64,000 nt of DNA, from NCBI GenBank assembly GCA_947650285.1, contig CANTFL010000251.1, positions 62,001 through 126,000 of the forward strand. Reading direction: 5' to 3'. The first letter of the stretch is position 1, and each line of letters opens with the position of its first letter. The notes under the pieces were generated by a model. It ran no database searches. It had not been told where the DNA came from and saw nothing but the letters and a program-made list of their open reading frames with translations. Made by a program: the position numbers and the translations under genes. Source of the DNA: Hyaloperonospora brassicae. Lineage: Eukaryota > Oomycota > Peronosporomycetes > Peronosporales > Peronosporaceae. Below, in pieces: positions 22,074-34,100 of the stretch.

Positions 22074-24128
22074 TGGTATATCACCTATTCGTAGCTCTGG
22101 ACGGTGGACCAACTCGCGCCCTGACGTATCGGCGTTTTGCTCTTCGAGTGACACCTTTCGGATTGGCAACGTGACCGTAACCTGGTGCCGTCACTTAGGC
22201 AGCTGCCTTATCCAGACTACGCAGTCGATAGCTGTGCAAGTCTTAGGATGTAGAACGCTCACACAAGCCGCGTAGTGCATCACACTGGGTAACGAGTTTG
22301 CGTTCATGGAGCTATATCTTATCCAACTACTGGTCGCACCGAAGCAACATACTGCATAGTGTACCAGCTACTTGTAGCTGTATTTTTCTTTTTCCAAGAT
22401 AAGCTATCGCGATGAAAGCGATACGCTGTCTTCTTTGTGAACGCCTGATGTCTTCCGCTTTGGCGACGTAAAACGAGCATACGGTCGATGCCTTGTTAAG
22501 CGGTAGCTTTGGATGCCTCGGCAAAATGAACAGGGAGCATAGAAGATGCTCAGCTCACACTTCGTGGAATTGCGTGGTCGCAGCTAATGGCATGTGCAAG
22601 TTGCTGCAATGTGCTGCTTGACAGAGAGTCTGTTAGTCTCACCTCCTTCGTATCAGCAACCTAATTCTTGCCATATCACGCTTCGTTGGTCAATTTCCAT
22701 GTCATTGCTTGCACATTCCAGCAGGAAAATAAGACGGCGCAAAATATAGGTCGTATCGAAAACCAGTGGTCTAAAGCTCTACATTATCTTCCTCCCTCGA
22801 CACTTCTACACGCGCTACGACCTCAGCATCCGTCGGATAGCAGAAAGCTTGTACTAAACAAAGTAGAGGTTCAATGTGTACTGATAGGATCGTCCTTTCA
22901 AGATGCAGCCAATAGAATTGACCAACTTCTCCAAAAAAGATTGAGGGCCATCACCAGCATAAGCCACACCATGTACACGATTGTCATTGTACGGGGGAGC
23001 TCTTACTTAGCTTCGGGTGATATGTGCGCTTTCGATACCGTCTGGTCAATAGCAAGGTCCATGTCATCACGAGCACATACATATCTCAGTAGCACCGTTC
23101 GCAGCCCACTCTTCTGGGTCTTTTTTTGTGTTGTCGAAGTAGCGCCTCAACAAACGGGCGATCAGTGATGCGTAAAGAAGCGAAAGTAACGCGCGATATG
23201 ACGATCGATTTATGGGCGGATCGACGTTTAGCAATGCGCGACTGTACGATTAGCAATGCCCCATATGGTGATCACTACGGCATGGTCAAAAGAATTCAGT
23301 AGGCTTTGATTGGCGACTTATATAGCGAGCGAAGACCCTACATATATTCCCCTCGCATTACGCAACTCCACACATCACAAGCGTTTATATTGCATTGTGT
23401 TCATACGACGCTTTCGCATGCACGACCGACTGGTGGATATGCAATCGATATCGATAGTGTGTGAGTACCTACTCACCATAAGAGCATCAGTCGGATGGAC
23501 GTGTTTGAGGTGAACGATTTGTTACGCGCTACCACAGACTTTGATGCAGCATGCACTATTTTTGCTGATGGAACTGGAAAGGCTTGCAGTCAATAGCACT
23601 GACTCTGTCACACACCTGGCCCTGCTCGTGCTGGCGACGGTCACATCGAGAAGTATGCAGTCAAAAAGATGCCCGGCTCTGCTTTTCGCGTCTTGTAGAG
23701 CCTTTTGGTAGCCACGCAAGGGAAGTTGATTCAACTTGTGTTGCCTCCGGCGCTCTACTGCTTCGCCCTGACGGACAGATGAGTAAAACGGTATTCCCAC
23801 CCGATGGCTGATGACAGAAGGTGCCTCCTCGAGCTGATCACAGCAGTCAAACTCTGACTGGCGGGTGCGTTTGGGAAGTCGCACATCAGGAATCAGTCTG
23901 CATCCCGAAGATCGTTCTCGGTTCTATCATTATAGCAGCAGTTTGGAAAGCGCCCATACGGATGGAAATCCGTGCTCACAGCTTCCTGTAACCTTACAGC
24001 TCTGTTCAATAGCTCAGTCGTGCTGCAGTACACGGAAGCTATTGGCAATTGCTCCGCCGCAGCGTACCACATCGCAAACCAGCAGCGATTTGAAGAACGC
24101 ACAAGATGAGCCCTTTTGGCGGTAGACA
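22074..24128. other. arm 1 non-coding stretch
   Basis: About 2 kb with no gene I can support. The frame 22668-23168 has no motif and its counterpart in arm 2 is broken. Homology to 46400-49233 (reverse) shows it is part of the duplication. Confidence 0.5.
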
Positions 24129-24163
24129 GCGCGTATAGAGCCAGCGAGGCGCTCTATACGCGC
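24129..24163. promoter_or_regulatory. perfect palindrome upstream of the effector TSS
   Basis: GCGCGTATAGAG, an 11-base spacer, then CTCTATACGCGC: 12-bp perfect inverted repeat, ending 43 bp before the initiator motif. Kept exactly in the other copy at 46334-46368. Could be a binding site for a dimeric factor; function is inferred only. Confidence 0.55.
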
Positions 24164-24206
24164 GCGATATGCACCTGGCTTTCAGCTTTGTTATTTCGTC
24201 ACTCCG

Positions 24207-24213
24207 TCATTCC
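24207..24213 (+). promoter_or_regulatory. oomycete initiator (Inr) of the effector gene
   Basis: TCATTCC within CCGTCATTCCCTC, the known core of oomycete initiators, 46 bp before the ATG at 24259. It favours 24259 over the in-frame ATG at 24169, which would lie upstream of transcription start. Confidence 0.6.
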
Positions 24214-24258
24214 CTCTCCCTCCACCACACCTACGGTCGCCTTCGGTACCAAGTATTC

Positions 24259-25416
24259 ATGCGCATCAATCTCATCGCACTCGTAGCTTTTGCAGCTTCC
24301 CTAGCGTACCCTGGGCACCTCTCCGGGGTATCAGGCTTCTCTGATTCTAATGTCGACCATCCGGATCCGGCGCATGGCAGCCACGACGTTGTCCTTGCTC
24401 GCAGACGATTGCGGGCGTCGGGGATAAGGGATGGCATCGGGGCAGCGGCCCGCGTTTTCTATCATATAACCAAGGCGGTCCCGGGATCCGTCGTCGCGTC
24501 AATGCCTCGGGTTAGCGTCAGGTCCAAGAAAAAGTCTACTAACGAAAAGGAACTGCTCGCAGAGCTGTCGAAAGGAGTCAAAGCGAGCCGATTTTTTGGT
24601 TTGAAATCGCAACTGCGCTCGTACAAGTCCAAGTACAGCATTGACGTGCTAGCAAGTGGGCTACAAAAAGCCAAAAATGACAAAGACCTTGCCACCAGTA
24701 CGCGTGCACGCGATCTACTGGGCGACTTATTGGAATACTGGTGGATGAAAAAAATGCCCATCGATGACGTGGCAGCCTCCCTGAAGATATTCAAAGACCC
24801 TAGTCTTCCCGGGGAAAGCGACTACCTGAAGATAAAGGTGCTACGCGCCTTTATTGCGCGCTCGCACTCGGAGGACAAGATCTATCCTGTCCTCTTTCAG
24901 ACGCTGCAGGGCATATTTGGCGACCTCGAATTGGCGGCTATCTTGATGAGATCGGCTAAGTATGCCGATGCGCAAAAATTGATGGGACTTTTGATGCAGA
25001 AATGGAAGGGGTACAAGTTGGATGCCGATGGAGCATTTATGATGCTGGCTTTGAAAGACAAGGGAACGCTGGTCTTTAACAGCGCCGAACTGCTGATAGT
25101 GGAGCAGTACGCGAAGGCGCTTGGACATGAAAACGCGCTGAGCGTTTTGACGAAAGGTTTTGGTGGTGAAGGTAACTTCGCAAAGCTTGTTTATGAAGCC
25201 CTAGTCTCTACCGAGAGTCCGAAGGCCGGTGACTATCTGAAAGCGTTGCTGCGGCATTGGAAAGCGGAAGGGATCAAGTCGGACGAGCTGTTGAGTACCA
25301 AATTCTCGGAGATGCATCCAACGAAAGACAAGGAAATGATGAGATCCATCAAGGCGGTGTACCGCAAGCATTATGAGGAGAGGGTTACTTTGCAAAGCTT
25401 GTTTATGAAGCCCTAG
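24259..25416 (+). CDS. RxLR secreted effector with WY-like modules, copy 1
   Basis: 385 residues. Residues 1 to about 24 are a signal peptide (MRINLIALVAFAASLA). RRLR at 49-52 fits the RxLR host-translocation motif; no EER motif follows. The body holds three WY/LWY-like helical modules, with key Trp near residues 155, 248 and 331, each followed by the hydrophobic pattern of PexRD2-type folds. Such proteins act inside plant cells, usually to dampen immunity; the target here is unknown. The 3' end is altered: a 212-bp tandem duplication (units about 25168-25379 and 25380-25591) shifts the frame, so the protein ends in an abnormal short tail (HYEERVTLQSLFMKP) rather than the RKYF end of copy 2. 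Start chosen from the signal peptide and the initiator. Confidence 0.85.
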   Translation: MRINLIALVAFAASLAYPGHLSGVSGFSDSNVDHPDPAHGSHDVVLARRRLRASGIRDGIGAAARVFYHITKAVPGSVVASMPRVSVRSKKKSTNEKELLAELSKGVKASRFFGLKSQLRSYKSKYSIDVLASGLQKAKNDKDLATSTRARDLLGDLLEYWWMKKMPIDDVAASLKIFKDPSLPGESDYLKIKVLRAFIARSHSEDKIYPVLFQTLQGIFGDLELAAILMRSAKYADAQKLMGLLMQKWKGYKLDADGAFMMLALKDKGTLVFNSAELLIVEQYAKALGHENALSVLTKGFGGEGNFAKLVYEALVSTESPKAGDYLKALLRHWKAEGIKSDELLSTKFSEMHPTKDKEMMRSIKAVYRKHYEERVTLQSLFMKP

Positions 25417-25591
25417 TCTCTACCGAGAGTCCGAAGGCTGGTGACTATCTGAAAGTGTTGCTGCTGCATTGGAAAGCGGAAGGGGTCAAGTCGGACGAGC
25501 TGTTGTGCACCGAATTCTCGGAGATGCATCCAACGCAAGACGAGGAAATAATGAGATCCATCGAGGCGGTGTACCGCAAGTATTTTTAGGA
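25168..25591 (+). repeat. 212-bp tandem duplication at the effector 3' end
   Basis: Two adjacent copies offset by 212 bp (for example GTACCGCAAG at 25359 and 25571). 212 is not a multiple of three, so the second unit, which encodes a third-module C-terminus ending with stop at 25587-25589, is read in another frame and is not translated after the first. Absent from copy 2. Confidence 0.9.
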
Positions 25592-27288
25592 GGATCAGGT
25601 TCCGTAAACTCCAAGCGTCAGGGCCTCGATGTAGATCTCCACGACCGCGAAACTAGCTGAGGTAATGTTCCTAGCATGTTCGATCGAACACGTGAAGATG
25701 TTTTGCTGACAACTTCTATAGAAATGTATGAACCCTCTGTCGTGTTCAGACTTGTTGTTGCTGGACACCTACACCCTAGCGCACACCTGTAATCTGCGCT
25801 TTGTCGCTGGTAGCGGCAGTGCTCACTCTGGCGGTCGACCAGCAGCTTGTTTTGCGCGCACGTTTTTTTCTTCCTCAATGAGATGTAGCTCGAAAGCCGT
25901 CGTCGACCGACGCATGCTATGGACATACCAAGAAGCTTGTTTGTATCCACCAAATACAAAATGCGCACAACAACTCGTGATCCTGCCATGAGCCAGAGGT
26001 CTTTATATCGGTTTCGTATCATCGTGCATGCACTAACTCGTCAAGTACTGACACATGCACCCCGTTCAGGTCGGATGACGTCTTGATGATCTATGCTCGC
26101 AGACACACCCTGGTCTCGGTGACTTTGTCAGCTGTTCGTGAACATGGAGCCATTCTCAGCCGACAGTTGTCGCAGTCGACTATCACCTCATCGTGATCGA
26201 TCGATGCCACAATACTATCTTCCCTAATGATTGGCGCCGACCATCGTCGCATAAGACCACAATTCGTCGAGCACATGCGAAGCAATCTCACGATGTCCGA
26301 GTTCATCATAGCTATTGCGCTGTTGGCACAGGGCGCTCCTCACGTGGTCGTGTGCGGTGGCAATTGCACTTGATGTTGTGCGACCTCTCTCGAACGTTTC
26401 TCCCAGCACATTGTACAATCGTGAAGCGATGATGATCGCCCGATCCCGCTTCCCTCCAGCTTGCTTCTATAACGGCGTTCCTCAGACAACCGTCGATGTC
26501 ACTATCTTATCCTGGGCCGCTTTATCTGTTAAAGCCTTTGGCGTCCAAGTATCTTCGTCTAGTCGGTGAACACCGCGCAGACGACTTGGTCGCGTACAGC
26601 TCAATGTGATGAAACGTGTCCTAATGGCAGTCTATGTACACATCAATGTAGCCAAGTGTGTCCTAGCCGCAGTCTACCTGTCGTCAGATACCGACTTTTG
26701 CAGCAGACCGACAGGTCCTGTCGTCGTCGGAAGTAAAAGTCTCCGTCACATACCTCTTAGCGTTCACTTGTCGTACCCGGCGCCGTCGACAAACATCGTC
26801 AGACCGAGTGGCGTCACGGTCGGTACGTCACTAGTTAACTCCCCGCCGTCGTTCGATGGACGACACGTGCACTTCTTCACGACTGCCGATCTCTCCTACG
26901 TTTCAAAGCCGCTTCATCTTCATCCTACTTCGACTCCATCGTCATGACGGACACGTCGGGCGCCGCGCCTTGCAGACCGTACCGCCACACTCCTCTCCAT
27001 CGCAATAGGCATCAATCCATCCCACCGACCGCCTGCGTAGCAGACCTGCCAAGTACCCGTCCAAGACATCGCGGCCACTGGTCCAGTCCGTTATGTTGTT
27101 CCGCCCGAAACCGCCGCCCAGCGCCCCACCATTCATTTATCTCACTGCTGTCGACTCGTCTCTCGTTCTCGCGCGTGATTGGACGTCTTCTTCCCTCGCG
27201 CACGTGCGCTTGACCATCTCCTTCTCCTCCTCCTCCTCCTCCGTCTTCTTCGTCTCTCGCTTACGACTGACTATCGTTCGTCGTCCAC
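25592..27288. other. effector-DUF4097 intergenic stretch, arm 1
   Basis: No supported gene; short frames are shared as mirror images with 43277-45119 in arm 2. A TCC/CTC microsatellite lies at about 27221-27250, just before the DUF4097 ATG, and is longer here than in arm 2. Confidence 0.6.
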
Positions 27289-28551
27289 ATGGCCCCCGCG
27301 TGTTTCCGGCACCTGCTCCGGCGCCCGTCGCACGCGTCCCGTCGCGCGCTGTCCGTCGCCTCAACGGCGTCGCTCTCTCTCGCGCACCCGACAACGCGCG
27401 TGACGCTGCGCGCCTCTGACGCCGCGCGTACGGACGTGACGATCGTTCCCGTGTCGACCGCCAGCGCCGCTGCGCACGTCGAAGCGCGCGCGTGGACAGC
27501 TGCGGGCCACGAGACGGACGTCGAGCAGCTGTTCCGCGTGGACGTCAACGTGGCGGCCGACGCGCAGTCGCTGCGGCTCGTGAAGAAGACCGCCGACGCA
27601 GTCGACGTGGCGCTCGAGCTCGTGGTGCCGCGGAGCGTGGCGCTGGACGTCATTATAGCCAATGGGCGCGTGGCACTGCGCGACGCGGTGGAAGGTGACG
27701 TGAAGGTGGTCGTGCAACACGGCGACCTCTGCGTGCACAAAGTGCGGGGCCCGAGGGTGCGCTTATCAGCCAATCACGGCGCGCTCGAGGTCGCGGCGCT
27801 CGTCGAAGGTGAGACGGTCGACCTCTGCGCGCGCGACGGGCTCCAGTGCCAGCGCCTCTTGGCCCGCCGGGCGCGCGTGAAGCTGGGAAAGGGCCGCGCG
27901 ACCCGCTGCTCGACGCTAGGCGCGATCTACGCGGCCTCGTGCAGCATTGCGGTGGCCCCACAGGCGTCGAGGGGCGCGTCGCAGCTGCACGTGGGCGCTG
28001 TGCACGGCCACCTGCAGGTGAAGAGCGCGGGACTGGACCGTCTGCAAGTGGACAGCGTCTCGGGAACGATCGACGTCGAGGACAGCGGCCGCGCGTGTCA
28101 CGTGACGGCGCACTTTGATTCGTGGCCGAGCGACAGCTACAGTCGCATTGTCGTTGCGGGGGACGTGCACGTGTCGGTGCAACCTGCGGCGTCGATGGAC
28201 GTGGAGCTGCATGGCACGAGCGTTACCGTGGGAGACCAGTGTGTGTTCGAGCGCAGCGACATGGACCAGGTGGATGCCGACTATGCGGTGTTTACGGGTC
28301 AGCTCTGTGCGCGCGAGGAAGCAGTGGCGGCCGCGACGTCGACGGGCAAGATCGACGTGCGCAGCGCCAAGCAGGACGCCTTGCGTACGTCCTTTTTCAT
28401 GCAACCAGCTGATGGGGGCAACGAGGCACGGGACGAGTCCAAGCCGTCGCGCCTGTTTGTCCACGCACAACAAGGTGCCGTGACGCTGGATCAACTGACG
28501 TGGATGGACAATGTCAAGCGCAAGTACGTGAAGCAACTGGAAAAGCAGTAA
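27289..28551 (+). CDS. DUF4097 / FAM185A-like protein, copy 1
   Basis: 420 residues, intronless, strongly GC-rich codon use unlike the flanking DNA. The N-terminus (MAPACFRHLLRRPSHASRRALS) is Arg-rich without acidic residues, fitting a mitochondrial presequence. From about 60 on it is a run of short Val-rich beta strands with repeated turns such as VIIANGRVALRDAVEGDVKVVVQHG and VDSVSGTIDVEDSG, the right-handed beta-helix pattern of DUF4097 (putative adhesin), as in FAM185A. The C-terminus is a basic helix (VKRKYVKQLEKQ). Molecular role unknown in this family. The inverted copy at 42014-43276 differs at about nine residues by eye. ATG sits in a CACATGGCC context. Confidence 0.85.
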   Translation: MAPACFRHLLRRPSHASRRALSVASTASLSLAHPTTRVTLRASDAARTDVTIVPVSTASAAAHVEARAWTAAGHETDVEQLFRVDVNVAADAQSLRLVKKTADAVDVALELVVPRSVALDVIIANGRVALRDAVEGDVKVVVQHGDLCVHKVRGPRVRLSANHGALEVAALVEGETVDLCARDGLQCQRLLARRARVKLGKGRATRCSTLGAIYAASCSIAVAPQASRGASQLHVGAVHGHLQVKSAGLDRLQVDSVSGTIDVEDSGRACHVTAHFDSWPSDSYSRIVVAGDVHVSVQPAASMDVELHGTSVTVGDQCVFERSDMDQVDADYAVFTGQLCAREEAVAAATSTGKIDVRSAKQDALRTSFFMQPADGGNEARDESKPSRLFVHAQQGAVTLDQLTWMDNVKRKYVKQLEKQ

Positions 28552-28913
28552 GAAGGTCGGAGAAACGAGTCCTCTTGGCTCCTTGTGTCAGCGTTGGAGA
28601 CGATGTGAGATTGGTGCTGGAGCGACACGAGCTGGAAGGTGGCTGTAGTGGCTTTGTCTTCGTTTGACGCTCCACGTGCTTCGCTCTGTTCGTAAAAGAC
28701 GCTGGGACTGCGACGCAGAACATGTTGGGGTGTCGCAGAGTACACTGGGATGTCTAAGGTGGATATGCCTGTACCACGTCAGCTGATCTATTCTGTTCTT
28801 TGTCGTGCTGTTTGACCATACAAAGCACTACCAAGTAATGGACCCTTTTGCAATGAGGTATACAATGTTCCAAGCAGACTTATAGGTGCACACTTACCCT
28901 TTCAAACGTTCAC

Positions 28914-30224
28914 ACACCCCTGAAATAGAAGCCTCTCGTTAAATCCCGTAGCCTCCCTAACTAGGTCCTGCACACTTATACATACAAAATACCCTATAAA
29001 TAGTCTTTGCCTTGTACACACCCCTCCGTAATTCAAGCCTGTTTTGTGTCGGCACACACACAGCCTTGCGCATCACTTCCGCTCTCATCTTCCGGTACAC
29101 CCCCCTCATAAGTACCCCTTATACTTCCCTTTCCTCTATTTAATAAATAATTCTCTTGCTGATCATCCACACCGGGATCCGTCAAATCTTCAGTGGACTC
29201 TGGGTAGATTGAAATGACGGCATTCGAATTCTTGATCGATCCTCACTGCACGATGATCTTCTCGTCTCTAATGCGCACGAAAATCATGTGCGAGTCAATT
29301 GTCAGGCAGAAATGCTCGTCCATGATGGTATTGTCCGTCTCGTTTCGCGCAGCAGTGGGCCTCTACACTGCATCCGAACAAACACAAACCCGTAAGTGGC
29401 AACTGATTCTACAGCCGCCCCCACAGAACGACTACCAGACGCCTCGTCAATGACCAACCGTCGCATCAACAGCGTCTATCTGAGACGACACAAGTTGTGC
29501 GCGGTGACAGTCGCCTTCCTCAACGAGCTCACAAAACACGTCGGCGCACGAGCGATCGTTTCTTGCAGTATAAATCAGATCATAAATGCTAAGCTTGCGC
29601 TTGTCCGGCTCTGCTGTATTGTCAAAGATCGACCGCAGCGACTCCGAGCACCTGATCAGGTCAATACACATTTGACAGATACAAAAAGTCGGCAAAAATC
29701 TTCCAGAGGTCGGATTTAAACAGACACAGGTACCTCAATGTGTACATGTGGCATGAAACGCGGTTTCCCCTTACATGATATTGTCGTTAAGGCTAAAATG
29801 ACAAAAATAATATTACGTTGAATATTCTTCTAACAATATCACAGAGCATGATGGTATTGTTCAAGATGACCGAAGGGTCTACTCATTGGTTAATATCGTG
29901 ATGATATCAACCCAACAATAGCTGCTAGACGCGCGCAATGGGTAGTGAGTAGACGTCGTCATACGTTTAGTTAGATTAATATGATTAATTTAGGATAAAC
30001 AGAGACATAAGGTTGATAGGACTTAATTTTATTAAATGACAGTTTTACTTTTATTGGAGATAAGAGTGTTCACTAGTCTCCTTTCCTTCCTCTAGGTTGG
30101 TGCAACACTTAGCACGGCACTGACTATCACTGTTGTCAGCGGAAGTGAGATCCGTACTGGTCAACCAATACGTAGTCAACCAGTGCCCCGTTTCATGGCA
30201 CCTGCTCACATGGTCGAGTCGCGG
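28914..30224. other. inner spacer start: no gene, decayed LTR relic
   Basis: 28914-29790 shows no gene; frames at 29214-29453 (+) and 29447-29695 (-) are unassigned. About 29790-30220 resembles the LTR-like sequence at 17365-17827 and is the target into which the next solo LTR inserted. Confidence 0.45.
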
Positions 30225-30756
30225 TGTAGCGGACCTACACAGCTCCTTAAGACAGAGGAAGACTTTAACGCTCAACGAGCAACTTAAAGTTTATAGAACA
30301 CGACTCAAAGAGTCAACAGCTCAGAAAGCTAAGTTTTGGTCAAAGAACCCGACTCAGAGAGTCAAAAAGCTCAGAGAGCTTACGGTCCCTGTTCCAGGGG
30401 GACCAAACGATTCAAAGAATCAACGCACAGAGTGCACAAGGAGTAGCTGCCTTATTAAGGCGTCGCTACCTCCCCTAACGATCACAAGACGCCTCAAAGA
30501 GGCACGTGTCTATCGGATCAAAATGGGATTTGGACTTTATTTCTTCTTTTAACCTAAAAGAACACCGTGGAACAACGCAATTTATCTACTCGCTAATGTC
30601 CTAAATCAACCTCCCAAAAGATCTCGTAATCAATGGTTGGCAGACATCAGTCTTCAACAATTGATACTGTGTTTTAATATCACTTTAAAGGGGATCCCAT
30701 CCCTTGTGTGCACCACACCTATTGTCGACTACCAGTCGACGTGTAACCCCGTTATA
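30225..30756 (-). mobile_element. solo Gypsy LTR with 5-bp target-site duplication
   Basis: 532 bp, same LTR family as those at 47980, 49234, 56137 and 57975. Flanked by CGCGG at 30220-30224 and 30757-30761, so both ends are exact. Orientation set by the polypurine tracts of the fuller elements. One end is mutated (TA for TG). No internal region remains. Confidence 0.85.
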
Positions 30757-31139
30757 CGCGGTAATTGTCCTTTAGAACGATCGTGCGACATCCATTGACG
30801 ATCGACTGAGTAGGTTCAAGTTGCTGCGAAAGAGAAGTAACAGCTGCTGCTTTGTCGTCCGTGTGCAAACGTCGCTCTGCTCAGCAACAAGACAGCCTCC
30901 TGCGGTCTTGCAGGCAATTTACTCTTGCAAATAGAAGTAATCACTCTTCATATCTCCGTGAACGGAGCAGAGATTTGACTGAGGGCCCGGGCTACCCGTA
31001 ATTAGTCCGTTAAAACGGAAGCGTCAACAGCCGCGGCGGGTGATGATCCGGGCTAGATGAAAGGTACCACTGGAGGTTTAGGGGGCGGGGCGGCTCCATA
31101 AGAGCTATTTGATCGAGACCCGGGGGTAGTAGGCAGGAG
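30757..31139. other. no clear gene
   Basis: Short stretch between the solo LTR and the decayed LINE; its first bases continue the older LTR relic. Nothing else seen. Confidence 0.4.
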
Positions 31140-34100
31140 GCGGGACCCTTGGCTCAGCGCCGCGGGGAAGAAGACGACGGGTCCCCCAGCCGCAGTCCGC
31201 AGATCTTCAGCGGATCCTATGGCGGTGTTCTCTACACCGGGGAAGAAGGTAATTCGGGGGATCACCCACGTGAGGAAGTAGAAAATATTTCCAGTGCGGG
31301 TATTCAAGCGAAGGGAGAGAGGTGTATACCAGTGGGCGGCCCAACGACGACAGAACCAAGCGAGAAGGGGATGTCAGACTCAAGGGGCCGACCCCAGGCG
31401 ATCGGCCCGCGGCGGTGTAGGCACGGGGCCCCTCTTTCTGCGCAGCGGAGCGTGGACATGACTAGTCCAAGTGGGCCTGCGACCGTTCTACCTCTGCAAA
31501 TGAGTGACAAGCAGAGATTTGCGGCGGTGACGGCAGAACTCCGAGCCGCACCAGAGATGATTCAACGAGAGGCGTGGAAAGCCAATGCGGCGGATTTTTT
31601 GCGGCTGAGATGGCGGCGCTCAACATACACTCCGATCGAGTACCGCTGCTTCGGCGGCGGTATCCGAAGTTGAAAGGGGCCGAGTCGGCTCAACAATCTG
31701 AGATTGTTTTTATAATGAGCGCCGTGGATGGCTTCACAAATGTACAATGGTGTAAGTATGCCCGTATAATATGTCGGCGTCTGTGCAACTATTTATCGTT
31801 TCTATCGACCATTCTCGAGAGAATGACCAGAAAAGTCAAGTGAGCGAGGAAACATGTGCTGAATCAATGGGCAGCAAAAGTAACGGGTATTTTGTTGTCC
31901 GGTCAATCTGCTGCCACAGGCTCAAGGTCCTAACTCTCCCTAATGTTTATGTGAAATCCATCCAAGTATGCGGCGATAAAAATTGAATGGCTGAGGGCAA
32001 TATGTGCATCTCCGGGTCGAGACAGATCGGGTCCGCGCCTCTAAACTGGATCCGAAGATAACTGGAAAATCATTCAGGGTTTGGCAGAGGGGCATATCGT
32101 CAGCCGGGGTCTGCAACATTCTCTCAAAAACAATTTTACTGCGAAGGACCGCTTGAGGTTTCAGACTACGATCTAGATGCAGGTGGAGGGTGAATTGTCT
32201 TTTTCTCTAGCTAAATCTGGAACAATCACCGCCAGCCGACAGCATACTCAAGAGTTGAAGGAAGGCATATTGCTGGCGGCAAAAGGATTACAAGTGATCC
32301 TAGAAGACCTACATATGATGCTGAGTCAAGTTGAGACAAACATTTATAACAAGGGTCAACGGTCCTCCATTTATTTTTCTTTACCCAAACTGCGGCGAAA
32401 AAATTCCAGCGCGCGAAAGTCCCGCTCAGACGTCGTCTGTATCGGCTTCACAATCCGCATGATCCGAGCGCGGGGTCAGTGTGGATTTGACAGTGTAGAT
32501 TTTACGGCACGCGACTATCAACGGAAACAGAATACATCGTCTTGCTGTATAACGTCACAAGTTTTATGGACATCGGGCGGCTTACCGCTTTTTCACAGAA
32601 CATATTAGCGCTGAGGTGTAGCTGAAGAACTTGGACGCGTGCACATCAAACGCTCGCACCTCCACGGTATATAAAATAGGCCAGTTGGCCGGTTGCCCCG
32701 ATTTTCTTCGCGGGATCGTGCGCATTGGCTGGTATGGGACCTACATCGTTCACAAGCATTTTGAGGTGGGGCTGAGGTTGCAGTTCTTGGTGTGCGGAAA
32801 GCTTGGTCACTCCATTCAAGATGTAAATATTCCGCCAAACAGTTACACGGTTTGGGGTGTGTGCTTGCATCCGAAGAGGGAGTATTGAATCTCGAGAATC
32901 TCGCTGTTCCATTTCACAACTTCAAAGAAATAGAGGATGTGGCAACTAAACGGATCTGCCTGCAGGACCAAGCGAAAAGGGTGGCAGAATCGTCTATTAA
33001 GCCACCCTAGGTGCACCTATGCGCGACAGAACAAGGTCTCGCTTCTGCTATTGCTACATGTGTGCAGGATGTCAGCTCACGTATCAGCGGCGGGGAGACC
33101 TACCACGTGGTGCTCTCGGCTAGTCCCGATGTCGTACCCACCCCAGCGCCGAACCCGCTCTGGGTCGCGGTGTCTCGACGAGGTTGCACAAACCAGCGTG
33201 GTACCGGTCGAGGGGTCGCTAAACGTAGGGCTACTATGTCCACCCAATATGCAGCCCTTGAAGCTTCTAATGAGGCGTTGTGTGATACAGGAATGACGGC
33301 GACGGCGGATATTACTCCTCGGGGCGACGAGGAGAGGATTACCGAGCTAGAGGCGGACACCTTATCTGGACATGTTCATTGTTTGAGATGAGGCTGCGCA
33401 TTCTTCAAAGTCCATCAGTATAGGTACCTAGTATGATTCAATTGGTGGCGTTGAAGAATCAGGAACGTGCTGGAGATCAAAGACTGCTTCAGGGAGCGGA
33501 CATCCTCAAGGAACAACTATTGGAGCTTCCCGCTGCGACCGAATTGGCATTCGTTCTAAAAGATAGAATAATCCGCGTGTTGCGGCTGCGTCCCGACGCC
33601 ACACAGGCGACGTGACATTGTCTGGCGCTTGCGGTAGTACAAGCACTGGCAAAGGTCGACTTGCATCACTTAGAATTGCTGCATAGCGCCGCGTCGTGTG
33701 TATAGCGAGGTTTTAAATACGCGGGTTAACTCCGCCTCACGGATCAATTTGACCATTCGGAGCGGCTTAAACCTGGTGAATGTACGGCGAGGATAGATGT
33801 CTATGTTCCTTACGGAGTCTACCAAACAGTTTAAATGGTATCTGGAGTAATACGCTACCAGTGCCACGTATAGAGTCGTGCCGGTCGATCACTATTTCTT
33901 TGGAGAAAGCGCCATGCTTCTTACGGCAACCGATTCATACAACGAGATGTCTACATGATCGGGCAGCCAAGTAAGCTTCACCACACATGGCACTGCTGCG
34001 AATATAGGCCAAGCTCAATGACTAAGGCTAACAAGGTGATTGAGGCGATTGAGCAACTCATCTTGACTGTATCTGAATTTGTCGAGCTGATTGCGACAGC

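Larger units (their letters stand above)
21540..28913 (+). repeat. arm 1 of a large inverted duplication
   Basis: Matches, in reverse complement, 41653-57360 once insertions in the other arm are removed. The inner part (about 25.6-28.9 kb, with the DUF4097 gene) is nearly identical; the outer part (about 21.5-23 kb) is clearly diverged. It carries one effector and one DUF4097-like gene, both on +. Differences from arm 2 include a 212-bp tandem duplication at the effector 3' end, a 63-bp SINE/LINE tail insertion, and loss of about 150 bp near 26836. Confidence 0.9.

Noticed and set aside
24169..24258. Upstream in-frame ATG of the effector (and 46239-46328 in copy 2)
   Set aside because: It would precede the initiator motif and bury the signal peptide 30 residues inside the protein.
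27261..27773. Long minus-strand and shifted frames over the DUF4097 genes (also 42029-42799)
   Set aside because: High GC makes all frames open; the sense frame has the presequence, the beta-helix pattern and conservation between the copies.
29447..29695. 82-residue minus-strand frame with a CICQMC start region
   Set aside because: No recognisable domain, no conserved second copy, and an overlapping + frame is equally open.
31053..31307. Minus-strand frame at the LINE start
   Set aside because: No motif; the element's recognisable domains are all on +.
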